A DNA stretch of 64,000 bases. Origin: Bacteroides timonensis. Lineage in GTDB: Bacteria > Bacteroidota > Bacteroidia > Bacteroidales > Bacteroidaceae. The notes beneath the pieces are model-generated. The model did not search any database. It was not told the origin of the DNA and worked only from the letters and a program-made list of their open reading frames with translations. The stretch covers positions 1 to 64,000 of the forward strand of contig NZ_CBVI010000089.1 in the NCBI RefSeq assembly GCF_000513195.1. The letters run 5' to 3'. The position numbers and the translations under genes were made by a program. Of this stretch, positions 15,806 through 24,974 are shown piece after piece (the stretch's first letter is position 1; each line of letters starts with the position of its first letter).

Positions 15806-18800
15806 TTATAAGGTAATGTCTACACCAAATGTCCAGATGCGTGGAGTAATGGCCTTAGTCAAAGGATCAGAAGTTCTCCATTTAGAGATAACGAATGCGT
15901 TATCCACATTAATACTGAATCTTAGATTATCGATCATAAACTTGTTGATCAACTTCTTCGGGAATGTATAAGACAATGCCATATTCTGCATTCTTACGTA
16001 GTTTCTCTTTTCGTAAATGTTCACACCCGGACTGTCGATGTTTGCACCCAGACGAGCATACTTGCTATTCGGATTCCATGGCGTCCAATACTCAGTCCAA
16101 ACAGAGTTTGAAGTATTGTAGAAACGGTTAGTTTCGTTTCGCGGCAGATTATCAATATCCATCCAACCAAATTCCCCACGCAGCACGAAAGAGAAATTGA
16201 TGCATTTGAACAAATTCAGGTCACTACTCAACGTCATACGATGCTTCGGAGTCTTTGTACCCAACCAGAGTTTATCGTCATCATTGATCTTACCATCGTT
16301 ATTAACATCCAGCAGTCTCGGGTCACCCGGTTGCTTGCCATATTTTGCGGCTTCCAGTTCTTCGCCCAGTTGCCATACACCAATCCACTTATAATCATAG
16401 ATTTCATCAATAGCATGTCCGATATACCAACCGTTCTGTACATCATCGTCTTCACGCTGACCGATAACATTACCATCTGCATCCAGCAAATCAATCATAT
16501 CACCGTACAGGTGTTTGATTTCATTCTTATTAGTAGAATAAGTGAAGGTGGTATTCCAACGCACATTAGAGGTATTGATATTTACACTTGACAAAGTTAA
16601 CTCAGCCCCCTGATTAGCAATTTCTCCCAAGTTAGAAGCAATATTACCATATCCTGAGATTTCAGGCATAGCACGGTCCATCAACAAGTCATTCGTTTTG
16701 TTCTTATAAAGTTCTACAGAACCGCTCAGTCTGTTTTTGAACAAACCAAAGTCAACACCGAAGTTGAACCCGGTAGTAGTTTCCCATTTCAAGTCTCTGT
16801 TAGCCAAGCTTGAAGGATATACACCTTTATAGTTTACCCCATTCTGAATAACGTTGGTAATAGTTAATCTTGAGAAGGCAGCATAACGGCCGATGTCACG
16901 GTTACCGGTTTGTCCCCAGGAAAGACGCAGCTTCAGATTGTTAATCCATTCAACATCCTTCAAGAACTTCTCTTCTGATATACGCCATCCGGCAGCAACT
17001 GTAGAAAATACACCGAAAGGATTATTCTGTCCGAAAGCTGAGAAACCGTCACGACGTACAGAACCTGTCAGCAAATAACGGTCCATCAAAGAGTAATTCA
17101 AACGCCACAACAAACCATTACCAGTCTGCATTTCGTCATTTGCACTGACAGTAGGAGTTATACCGGCCTGAATACCATGATAACTCAGTGCGCCATTCGG
17201 CTGGAAACCTTCATTGTTTCCTGTACTCTGCCAGTTCTGGTACTTTTCAGCAGTATATACGAAAGTGAAGTCAAAGTTATGAATTTTAGCAAAGGTACGG
17301 TTCCATTTCAACATGTTATCAATGCTCCATTCATAGTCTGAATAGTCCACACGTTTTGCTTTACCACCTGCTACTACACCCGGTTTGATATCAGAATCAA
17401 AGTAGTAATCCTTTCTCCAGCCATAACGCACATTGAAAGTTGTCTGCCAGGTAAATCCGAAAGGAAGAGTTAGCTTACCATAAACGCTAGAATTAAAGGT
17501 CTGCGTTCTGTAGTATTTTTCGTCCACTGAACGGTTCAGTAATGGGTTGGCAATACGGTTGTCATCCCAAGGTCTAACCTTGATACTCCCATCAGCCTCA
17601 TAAACGTCTCCAAAGGGGCTGGCTGCTTTAGCCGCGCCCGTATCTGCCTTGATATCATCCGAGCCTTTATGAACGAACTGCGCATTCAAACCAATATTCA
17701 ACCATTTCGTAATCTCAGTATCCAAATTCACACGCGATCTTGAAGCACGGAATTGATCACCTACTACGATACCATCATTATTAGTATAACCCAACGACAC
17801 ATAATAGTTGGTTCTTGCCGTCTTACCGGAAACAGAGGCATTGTAATCCTGTCTCAAACCATTCTGATAAACAAGGTCCATCCAGTCAACGAATTTACCG
17901 GCTTTATAGTTGTTAACCTCAATAGGATTGAATTCCAGTCGTTGCATCCAGGTTTCAATATAATCACCGGAGAAAGAGCTGTCATAGCTTGCCCATTGTT
18001 CACGAGAAACGCCATCGGGCAGATTATTGGGATTATCATAATATCCCAAGCCCTGCTGTTGTTCGCCCGGCTTAAAGTAATCAATTGTTTTGAAGTAATC
18101 AACACGTCTCTGCATATACTGTTCAGCAGTAGGCATCTCCGGCATAAAAGTAGCTTGTGAAACACCTATTTTTGTACTTACGTTGATAATAGGTTTCTCG
18201 GAGGAACCTCTCTTGGTATTGATAAGAATAACACCTGCCGAACCTTTAGAACCGTAGATAGCAGTAGAACTGGCATCCTTCAGAATATCCATACTTTCGA
18301 TATCATTCGGGTTAATATCATCGATATTACCATAGAATACCACACCATCCAAAACAATCAAAGGAGAAGTACTGGCCTTCAACGATTGTTTACCACGGAT
18401 CAGAAGTCCGGAGGCACCGCCACCTGCATCAGTAGAAGGAGTGATGTGCACACCGGGAACCGTACCAACCAGGAAGTCAAGAGCATTTGTTGCAGCTCTG
18501 TTCTTTGTCACTTCCTCGCCAACGTGTGCCACAGCACCCGTTACGTCTTTTCTCTTCATCGTACCGTAACCTACTACTACAACTTCTTCCAGCAACTTAG
18601 AATCTTCCACCAATGTAACGTTCAGAGTTCTTGCGTTAGCATCAATCGTTTTTTCGACCGTTTGATAACCAATGAATGAAAATACTAAAGTAGTTTTTTG
18701 AGCGGGAACGTTTAATGAGTACTTACCATCCAAATCGGTAATAGTACCCAAAGCTGCATTACCCTTTACAGTAACGTTTACACCGATTACTGTTTCGCCC

Positions 18801-18928
18801 GTGGCATCTTTAACGACACCCGTAACGATTCTGCCCGATTGGGCTTGAGCATAAATTGTAGAAATCAGGAGGAGGAGTAACATCCTAACCCTTGCATCAG
18901 AAAAGAATCTTAAAATCTTCTGCTTCAT
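15806..18928 (-). CDS. SusC/RagA TonB-dependent outer-membrane transporter
   Basis: A 1040-residue transporter. In order it has a signal peptide, a CarboxypepD_reg-like domain (GVVKDATGETVIGVNVTVKG to SFIGYQTVEKT), a TonB box (EEVVVVGYGTM), a plug domain with IRGKQSLKASTSPLIVLDGV and the DILKDASSTAIYGSKGSAGVI SusC signature, then a 22-strand barrel ending in FGVDITL. It imports glycan fragments with its SusD partner downstream. It heads the operon 18928-9875. A promoter with a weak class A operator lies at 18979-19042. Confidence 0.94.
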   Translation of the reverse strand: MKQKILRFFSDARVRMLLLLLISTIYAQAQSGRIVTGVVKDATGETVIGVNVTVKGNAALGTITDLDGKYSLNVPAQKTTLVFSFIGYQTVEKTIDANARTLNVTLVEDSKLLEEVVVVGYGTMKRKDVTGAVAHVGEEVTKNRAATNALDFLVGTVPGVHITPSTDAGGGASGLLIRGKQSLKASTSPLIVLDGVVFYGNIDDINPNDIESMDILKDASSTAIYGSKGSAGVILINTKRGSSEKPIINVSTKIGVSQATFMPEMPTAEQYMQRRVDYFKTIDYFKPGEQQQGLGYYDNPNNLPDGVSREQWASYDSSFSGDYIETWMQRLEFNPIEVNNYKAGKFVDWMDLVYQNGLRQDYNASVSGKTARTNYYVSLGYTNNDGIVVGDQFRASRSRVNLDTEITKWLNIGLNAQFVHKGSDDIKADTGAAKAASPFGDVYEADGSIKVRPWDDNRIANPLLNRSVDEKYYRTQTFNSSVYGKLTLPFGFTWQTTFNVRYGWRKDYYFDSDIKPGVVAGGKAKRVDYSDYEWSIDNMLKWNRTFAKIHNFDFTFVYTAEKYQNWQSTGNNEGFQPNGALSYHGIQAGITPTVSANDEMQTGNGLLWRLNYSLMDRYLLTGSVRRDGFSAFGQNNPFGVFSTVAAGWRISEEKFLKDVEWINNLKLRLSWGQTGNRDIGRYAAFSRLTITNVIQNGVNYKGVYPSSLANRDLKWETTTGFNFGVDFGLFKNRLSGSVELYKNKTNDLLMDRAMPEISGYGNIASNLGEIANQGAELTLSSVNINTSNVRWNTTFTYSTNKNEIKHLYGDMIDLLDADGNVIGQREDDDVQNGWYIGHAIDEIYDYKWIGVWQLGEELEAAKYGKQPGDPRLLDVNNDGKINDDDKLWLGTKTPKHRMTLSSDLNLFKCINFSFVLRGEFGWMDIDNLPRNETNRFYNTSNSVWTEYWTPWNPNSKYARLGANIDSPGVNIYEKRNYVRMQNMALSYTFPKKLINKFMIDNLRFSINVDNAFVISKWRTSDPLTKAITPRIWTFGVDITL

Positions 18929-18978
18929 AATATTAAATTTTAAAAAATTGTAAAGACTTACTTAGCTTTAAAGCAAGA

Positions 18979-19042
18979 CAAAAGTAGAGATTAGATTGAA
19001 TAATAGATGATACTGTAATCCCTAAAAAGAGAAAAAATGTCC
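18979..19042 (-). promoter_or_regulatory. PUL promoter with variant class A operator, before SusC (18928)
   Basis: CAAAAGTA (18979-18986) is the plus-strand view of a -7 box. Exactly 36 bp later, from 19023, comes TAAAAAGAGAAAAAATGTC, which matches 16 of 21 positions of the operator in front of the GH105 gene when the two preceding C bases are included. No -33 box is seen. The 5' leader would be about 45 nt. The rest of the 18929-19301 gap holds only the terminator at 19211-19243. Confidence 0.55.
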
Positions 19043-19210
19043 CATTTTGCCCGTTAGGAGCATCTAAAACAGTGATAGACACAAAATTTTCAATAATGAG
19101 ACGAATATATTATTCCACTTATGATTTAGAGATAACACAACGAACCTATTGACAAACTTTCATACCATAAAAAAGAGCAAAAGAAATATTATTTCAAGAA
19201 GATAATACAA

Positions 19211-19243
19211 GATGCCCATTTCACGTCCTATGAAATAGGCATC
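19211..19243 (-). terminator. Terminator of the MGH1/GH63-like gene
   Basis: GATGCC-C-ATTTCA pairs with TGAAAT-A-GGCATC, giving 12 paired bases with one mismatch and a loop of about 7 nt. On the minus strand it is followed by a T-rich stretch (TTGTATTATC). It lies 59 bp after the stop codon at 19302 and before the SusC promoter. Confidence 0.6.
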
Positions 19244-19301
19244 TCATTCCTCAATAGAGGCTGATAATGAATATGAAAGAAAATAATGCTATCAAAAACT
19301 C

Positions 19302-22055
19302 TCAATCATGAGCTCGGATTACAAGCTTTCCCGCCTTATTTGTAGCCGGCAAAGTAATTTCCAACATGCCTGCATGGCCAGACCTGTACTGAACTGGTTT
19401 TCCGTTGAAGAATACTTCATATTGATGTCCTGCATCCATACAGACAATCATGCAACGCTCATGAGGTTTTGTCGAATCATCAAAAGAGAGTTCAGCCTTA
19501 TACCCGGAATGATTCTCATTGAAATCACTCTTCGTAATCCATACCTCAAAACCGGTGGAGACTTTACCCGGCCTATAGTATGCTGCAAACCAGTTTAATA
19601 TAGGAGATGAAAGCCCCGAGAACTGGTGCCACCCTGCTCCTCTCCCCGATGAAATAATGAAATGCTCGAATGTGAAATAGCTTTCTTCACACTCTTTCTC
19701 CCAATTATCCAGAGCTGTATGTGCCACTCGGTAAGCCTCTTCCCCTTTACCCAAATCTAAAAGAGCCTTCCACATCATCCACTGATGGGGAAACCAGACA
19801 GCACCGTTCCAATATCCATCTTCTTTATAATAAGGAGCAGACTGATCGACCGTCGAGAACCCGACTTTAGTCCACAGTTCGTCAGGAGAAAACAAATGTT
19901 CCATCAACCGATCCAATTGAGCGGGAGAACAAATACCTGCTACCAAAGGGGTGACCCCATCCAGTCCCTTATTAAAATTAGATCGATCCTTATACCGGAA
20001 AATATCTGTCGCATTTCTCAGAGAATCATGGACTACATATCCGAAGTATCCGCTTTCTTCATCCCAAGAGTAAGTTTGCAGGGCATACGACAAGAGTTTG
20101 ATGATCCGTTCATACTCCTTCACATCCTTTTTCAGCCCCAGTTCCTTCGCTGCCAGACGCAGAATCTTCGCTACCCGCAGATAATAAGCAGAGGTAACCA
20201 CAGGAGTCACCGACTGATACTGCGATTTGTTACCACGTAATGCATGTTGAGGCGGATAATCGTCCCATCCACCGGAATTATAGAAATAATCCCATGTACG
20301 AAGCAGACCGGAACCTGCCATTCGGGTAGGTGAATACGGATCAGCTCCGACCATAAAATCAAAATATTGTTTCAGCCTGGGATATAAGAATCTCAGCGCT
20401 TCCTGTGACAGGCTGTTATTCCACAAATCAGCATAAGCATACATCTGAATGGGTAACGGGGTACCGTGATGTATGAAAGCCGATTCACTCCCCACCGGAG
20501 TTGTATAAGCCTTGATACATTCGAAAGCCTTGACCGGGTCCACATCAATCAGTCCCAACGCAATGAAACCGGAGTCCCAGGTATAAAGGCTGTTCCAATT
20601 CTTACCCGGCGTAAAATGTCTGATGTATTCCTTCTGTGTATAAACCGGATATACGATATTCGACAAGAGTGAGGCTTGCAGCAGGCGATTTCCCAGAAGA
20701 TACTTCTCTCCGCCTGGCAGCACCTGGTCTTCAGGCTTCGCTTTTTCCGCTGAACTGATCCGTGCAACCAGTTTATCCGGTGTCGAATGGAAATCCTGCA
20801 ATTCCTGCTTCACCTGTTCTTTATTCCCACTGCACACCAGCATGTAAATGGTATGTTCCGAGTCAGCTTCCAGTACGATAGGGCGCAAAAAAGCATTGGC
20901 ATAATGCCAGTTCCTGTCCCCAATCAACCTTGAAGATACATGTTCATGCACCCTTCTACGGAAGAAAGACTCCAATTCACCGTTCAGTATCTCCCTCACT
21001 TCCGAATGTTGGTAGTTCCAAGCCACGCCATAATAGTTGTCACAATCCTTGTATTTCAGTATAAAATCCTGTTTGGTTTCTCCCACCTCCATTACAGGGG
21101 TGAAAGGAATCGGCGTGCGAACCACATTCACTTTGTTTATATCGTCAGCATCCCCTATAAAAAATCCATCCAGACTGATTGCAACAGTACTGCCCGAAAC
21201 AAGTTCCAGTTTATATTCTCCTGCCTTCTTTCCATGATAAGGAACTGACAAGAAGGAGAATTCCCCCGTACCTTCCAACTCTACAGATTGTTCCACCAGT
21301 CCTTTCAGACGCAGCACGGCACTCTCTCCTTTCTTTATTTTAAACCGGATGCCTATCGCCCCGTCTTCCTGCCCCGGAAGAATGTTTATCAGATAGCTCA
21401 ACCGGTCACCTTCATTCCTGCCGAACCCTCTCCCCAGTATGGAACCGTCGAGGGACAAAGCGCTGCGCTCCTCATTCCGTTGCCATCCGTCATACACCAA
21501 TCTGTATTGAGGGGATTTAATGGCAGGTTCATTCTCAATATAGTCAATGGCATTATACCATTGCAGGCCGGACGTATCCGAAACCGTTACCTGCGGATAT
21601 GTCTCAGGATAATCTATATACGCCATCTGATTCAAGACCAGATTTTGGGGCATACTCGTATTGTTGACACAATGTATCCCGACCAGCGTACGGTTATCAT
21701 CCAATATATGATAGGTGACATCCGTATAAACCCGGTCTTTCCACTCCAGTTCATAGCGGTAAGTGATGCGGGTCATCTCCGGATTTATTTCCCACGGATA
21801 GTAGGATGATTCGAACAGGACATGCGGCACTAACTGACGGTTCCGGTAATACCCGGGCATCACCGAGAAGTCAAAACGTATCCCTTTACGCATATCAGGT
21901 ATGTGCGAGATGCCGGCATAACGTTTCGAGTAAGGTCCCCATGCATGCAATGACGCTATATCATGACTATTACCCGAAGAAGGCAAAGAAAAAACAGCTC
22001 CTGCACAGCAAAAGGCCATAATTGCGGCCAGAAATGTCATCAAGTATCGTTTCAT
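19302..22055 (-). CDS. Secreted MGH1/GH63-like (alpha/alpha)6 glycosidase
   Basis: A 917-residue exported enzyme. The N-terminal part (to about residue 420) is beta-rich. The rest is an (alpha/alpha)6 barrel with YTWDSGFIALGL (about residue 493), RTWDYFYNSGGWDDYPPQ and GYWNGAVWFPHQWMMWKAL (about 752), which are hallmarks of the trehalase/GH63/MGH1-like clan; the general acid and base are usually Asp and Glu in these blocks. A C-terminal beta domain completes it. Substrate specificity is unknown; related enzymes act on alpha-glucosides or alpha-mannosides. A 299-bp gap with 22-bp repeats separates it from the GH31 gene, so it may be expressed on its own. Confidence 0.72.
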   Translation of the reverse strand: MKRYLMTFLAAIMAFCCAGAVFSLPSSGNSHDIASLHAWGPYSKRYAGISHIPDMRKGIRFDFSVMPGYYRNRQLVPHVLFESSYYPWEINPEMTRITYRYELEWKDRVYTDVTYHILDDNRTLVGIHCVNNTSMPQNLVLNQMAYIDYPETYPQVTVSDTSGLQWYNAIDYIENEPAIKSPQYRLVYDGWQRNEERSALSLDGSILGRGFGRNEGDRLSYLINILPGQEDGAIGIRFKIKKGESAVLRLKGLVEQSVELEGTGEFSFLSVPYHGKKAGEYKLELVSGSTVAISLDGFFIGDADDINKVNVVRTPIPFTPVMEVGETKQDFILKYKDCDNYYGVAWNYQHSEVREILNGELESFFRRRVHEHVSSRLIGDRNWHYANAFLRPIVLEADSEHTIYMLVCSGNKEQVKQELQDFHSTPDKLVARISSAEKAKPEDQVLPGGEKYLLGNRLLQASLLSNIVYPVYTQKEYIRHFTPGKNWNSLYTWDSGFIALGLIDVDPVKAFECIKAYTTPVGSESAFIHHGTPLPIQMYAYADLWNNSLSQEALRFLYPRLKQYFDFMVGADPYSPTRMAGSGLLRTWDYFYNSGGWDDYPPQHALRGNKSQYQSVTPVVTSAYYLRVAKILRLAAKELGLKKDVKEYERIIKLLSYALQTYSWDEESGYFGYVVHDSLRNATDIFRYKDRSNFNKGLDGVTPLVAGICSPAQLDRLMEHLFSPDELWTKVGFSTVDQSAPYYKEDGYWNGAVWFPHQWMMWKALLDLGKGEEAYRVAHTALDNWEKECEESYFTFEHFIISSGRGAGWHQFSGLSSPILNWFAAYYRPGKVSTGFEVWITKSDFNENHSGYKAELSFDDSTKPHERCMIVCMDAGHQYEVFFNGKPVQYRSGHAGMLEITLPATNKAGKLVIRAHD

Positions 22056-22141
22056 CTATTACTATAGCTTTAATATTCGGCACTATGTGCGCTTTCATCA
22101 TTAATTTACAGAATCATTTACAGCGATCCTACGTTATGAAA

Positions 22142-22229
22142 CAGTCGTTACCTTAACCTATATCAGTCGTTACTTCATTGCCATTCACTCGTTACTTCAT
22201 CCCTATTCAGTCGTTACCTCATTATAGAG
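22142..22229. repeat. Four 22-bp direct repeats upstream of the MGH1-like gene
   Basis: Units begin at 22142, 22164, 22186 and 22208, each starting CAGTCGTTAC or CACTCGTTAC and continuing YTCATnnCYATT-like. The period is exactly 22 bp, two helical turns, so the units face one side of the DNA. They lie 87-174 bp upstream of the start at 22055. No perfect -7 box is found in this 299-bp gap; CAAAGAGTA at 22269 is a near match. Confidence 0.75.
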
Positions 22230-22354
22230 CACTTTTGCCTACTGTCAATCAAATAGTTACAAAAGAAGCAAAGAGTATTATCCGATTCCATAAATACCAA
22301 CAAGCAAACCACTGATACCTCATTCAGTAACTCCTATTCCGGACACATCCGGAG

Positions 22355-24901
22355 TTACTTTTCACCCCAGCAAACTGATTGCAGGAACCATGTCGCCTGC
22401 TCGCTCTTCAAGCCCTGCCGTTCCAATACGGAAGGCAATTCATGATAACTCTTCCAGAAATCAGCGATCAAAGCGGGCGTTTCTGACGGAGCATACATCA
22501 CAGCCTCATTCAGACTTCCCATTTTGCCGAACTCTTCTTTAAAGACAATATACGAATTACGATACTTCAGTTGTTCCATAGACCGGGCTACTCTTTTGGA
22601 TGCCCCCAAAAGTCCGTTCATATCCACCTTCCCGGACGGATAAATGATCTTAATCACTTTTTCCTGGTTACAAGGCAATTCCGGCAAATCTACCAGCAAT
22701 GCAAAGTCTTCAACCGAGTATCTGTATTCTGCTGGGACTCCATTTACCGTGACGGACTGGGGAAGCAGGGATGAAAGCACTTTCACCGTGAACGGACGGG
22801 CAAGAGGCATATCTTTATAGCCACCTTTGCGCTTGCCGATAACAATCGTTTGCTCATTACCACTACGGGCAGAAGTCAGCTTAGTCACGGCATACTCGGA
22901 TGCATAATTCTTATCATTTCCGTTATCTTCATACAAATTAAATGCCGTTGTACCGCTTCCACCGGGAAACACCGTCACCGCTATCTCTTCGTCATTATTG
23001 TTAAGGTTCATCACATTCTCCAGATACAAAGGAAGTATGGCACCCGCCTTTACATAAATTGGATATTCATCAATGGCGAAAGAGCGTTCTACAATCCGGT
23101 TACCTTCCAGTAAAGCTCCCGTATGCCATTCGTACCATTCTCCTTCCGGCAACCATACACGTACCTGTGCATAACCATCCTTAGCCGGAGTAGTGACCGG
23201 TACAACCAGAATGTCATCTCCAAACATATACTCATTACCAAAGTCATAAGCTTCTTTGTTCTCCGGATAATCATAATACATCGGACGGCAAAGAGACAAT
23301 CCATCGTCATACCCCTTACGGGCCATGGTGTAGATATAAGGAGCCATCACATAGCGTTGGCGAATCGTTTCACGGATGATATCACAATATTCCTTATCGA
23401 ACACCCAGGGTTCTTTATTCAGCTTAGCCCCTTTCTGAGAGTGAGTACGCATAATCGGACTTAATGCTCCGAATTGTAGCCAGCGGGTATACATTTCGGG
23501 ATCTATCTGGCTACCGATATGTCCGCCCAGATCATGACTCCAGTAGCCGTACAACACGTTGGAAGCAGTAGAATTGAAATAGGGTTGGAAATCAAGTGAC
23601 TTCCATGAAATCACAGCATCACCCGAGAACCCTACCTGATAACGATGGTTTCCCAATCCTCCCCAGCGGTGGTAGAGCATCGGACGTGTCTCCCGGCGTT
23701 GCTCCATATCGCTGAAAAATGCATAGTTAATCCACCAGGTATTACTCAGATTCTTCATCTTTGAGTCGAACATTCCCTGCTGCCAGTCCAGCCACCAGAA
23801 GTCCACTCCGTCTTTTTCCATGGGAGCCAGGATATTCTTGAACATATTCTTCATGAACTTCTTATCTGAATTTATCCAAGGGATCGTCTGCTTTGTAGCC
23901 GGGTCTACACCCATGTCCTTAGCCATCTCCGGATATTTCTCTTCATAAGCGGCCACTCCGTCTGCCGGATGCAGGTTGAGTGTCACTTTCACGTTATTCT
24001 GTTTCAGGTATTTCAAGAAACCCTGAGGATTCGGAAATAAGTCCCTGTTCCAAGTCCAGCCGGTCCAGCCTCCCTTACCTTTCTCGGTATAATGCCAGTC
24101 CATATCTACCACTAACACGTCCAAAGGTATCTGATAAGTATGAAAATTATCAATCAGATTACGGAACTCTTTGTCAGAATACAGCCAATAACGCGACCAC
24201 CAATAGCCAAATGCGTAACGAGGAGGCAACGGCATCTTGCCGGCAAAAAGAGTATAGTCTTTCAAGGCCTGCTTATAATCATGCCCGTAAGCCATGAAGT
24301 ACCAGTCTTGCCCTTCATTAGCGGGGCGTTCCTTAGCCCAGTCCCAGTCTGGATCATTATCAAACAAAAGTCCGCGGGAATCGTCAATGAGCGACCAGCC
24401 ATCAGTTGCCAACAAGCCGTCTTCCAGTTTCAGTTTATCTCCTTTCTTCGTATCAGACACCCAAGTTTGAGTCTGTGTATCACCGTCCATCCCATCAAGA
24501 GTGCGATATGTGCCTTTCAGATTGCCTTTCTGTTGCATTCCGGGCTTCCAGGTGAAGGGGAATGCTCCCTTTACAGCTTCGATTATCAGATTATTGTCCG
24601 TAAACCACCCACTGTCTTTTTTATAACGCATTTTCATCTTGGAGGTGGTTATTTCAATCCATGCTCCCCTTGTCTTCAGTTTGTAATCAACCTGCGGATA
24701 TAAACGGTCTACTGCAATAAAAGACTTGTCGTCTACAAATTTTCCATCCGGAGCATACTCCAAACGGAGTGTTCCATCCGATATGACCGTAAACCGTACA
24801 TTGTTATCAGTATAAGCAATATTCTGCTGTTCACCCTGCGCTTGCAGTGACAACAGGACACCCTGCAAAATGCAAAGGATAAGTATCAACTTCTTCATCA
24901 T
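22355..24901 (-). CDS. GH31 family glycoside hydrolase
   Basis: About 848 residues from the ATG at 24901; an upstream ATG at 24937 would put 12 extra residues before the signal peptide (MMKKLILILCILQGVLLSLQAQ), so the later start is preferred. The catalytic nucleophile Asp lies in DFWWLDWQQG (about residue 369) and the acid/base Asp in GFSGDAVISW (about 428). Before them are FGYWWSRYWLYSD and LDVLVVDMDWHY, typical of GH31. GH31 covers alpha-glucosidases, alpha-xylosidases and alpha-galactosidases; which one this is cannot be told. It follows GH115 by 73 bp in the long operon that starts at 36076. Confidence 0.9.
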   Translation of the reverse strand: MMKKLILILCILQGVLLSLQAQGEQQNIAYTDNNVRFTVISDGTLRLEYAPDGKFVDDKSFIAVDRLYPQVDYKLKTRGAWIEITTSKMKMRYKKDSGWFTDNNLIIEAVKGAFPFTWKPGMQQKGNLKGTYRTLDGMDGDTQTQTWVSDTKKGDKLKLEDGLLATDGWSLIDDSRGLLFDNDPDWDWAKERPANEGQDWYFMAYGHDYKQALKDYTLFAGKMPLPPRYAFGYWWSRYWLYSDKEFRNLIDNFHTYQIPLDVLVVDMDWHYTEKGKGGWTGWTWNRDLFPNPQGFLKYLKQNNVKVTLNLHPADGVAAYEEKYPEMAKDMGVDPATKQTIPWINSDKKFMKNMFKNILAPMEKDGVDFWWLDWQQGMFDSKMKNLSNTWWINYAFFSDMEQRRETRPMLYHRWGGLGNHRYQVGFSGDAVISWKSLDFQPYFNSTASNVLYGYWSHDLGGHIGSQIDPEMYTRWLQFGALSPIMRTHSQKGAKLNKEPWVFDKEYCDIIRETIRQRYVMAPYIYTMARKGYDDGLSLCRPMYYDYPENKEAYDFGNEYMFGDDILVVPVTTPAKDGYAQVRVWLPEGEWYEWHTGALLEGNRIVERSFAIDEYPIYVKAGAILPLYLENVMNLNNNDEEIAVTVFPGGSGTTAFNLYEDNGNDKNYASEYAVTKLTSARSGNEQTIVIGKRKGGYKDMPLARPFTVKVLSSLLPQSVTVNGVPAEYRYSVEDFALLVDLPELPCNQEKVIKIIYPSGKVDMNGLLGASKRVARSMEQLKYRNSYIVFKEEFGKMGSLNEAVMYAPSETPALIADFWKSYHELPSVLERQGLKSEQATWFLQSVCWGEK

Positions 24902-24974
24902 GGTACTATTGATTTTAAAGAATTTCCAGCTATTCAAGCAAGGAAGTAATTCTATTCACCGTTCACAATGGCTT

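Noticed and set aside
22329..22358. GTAACTCC...GGAGTTAC inverted repeat at the end of the GH31 gene as terminator
   Set aside because: The 8-bp stem overlaps the stop codon and no T-run follows on the minus strand, so the call is too weak to list as a feature.
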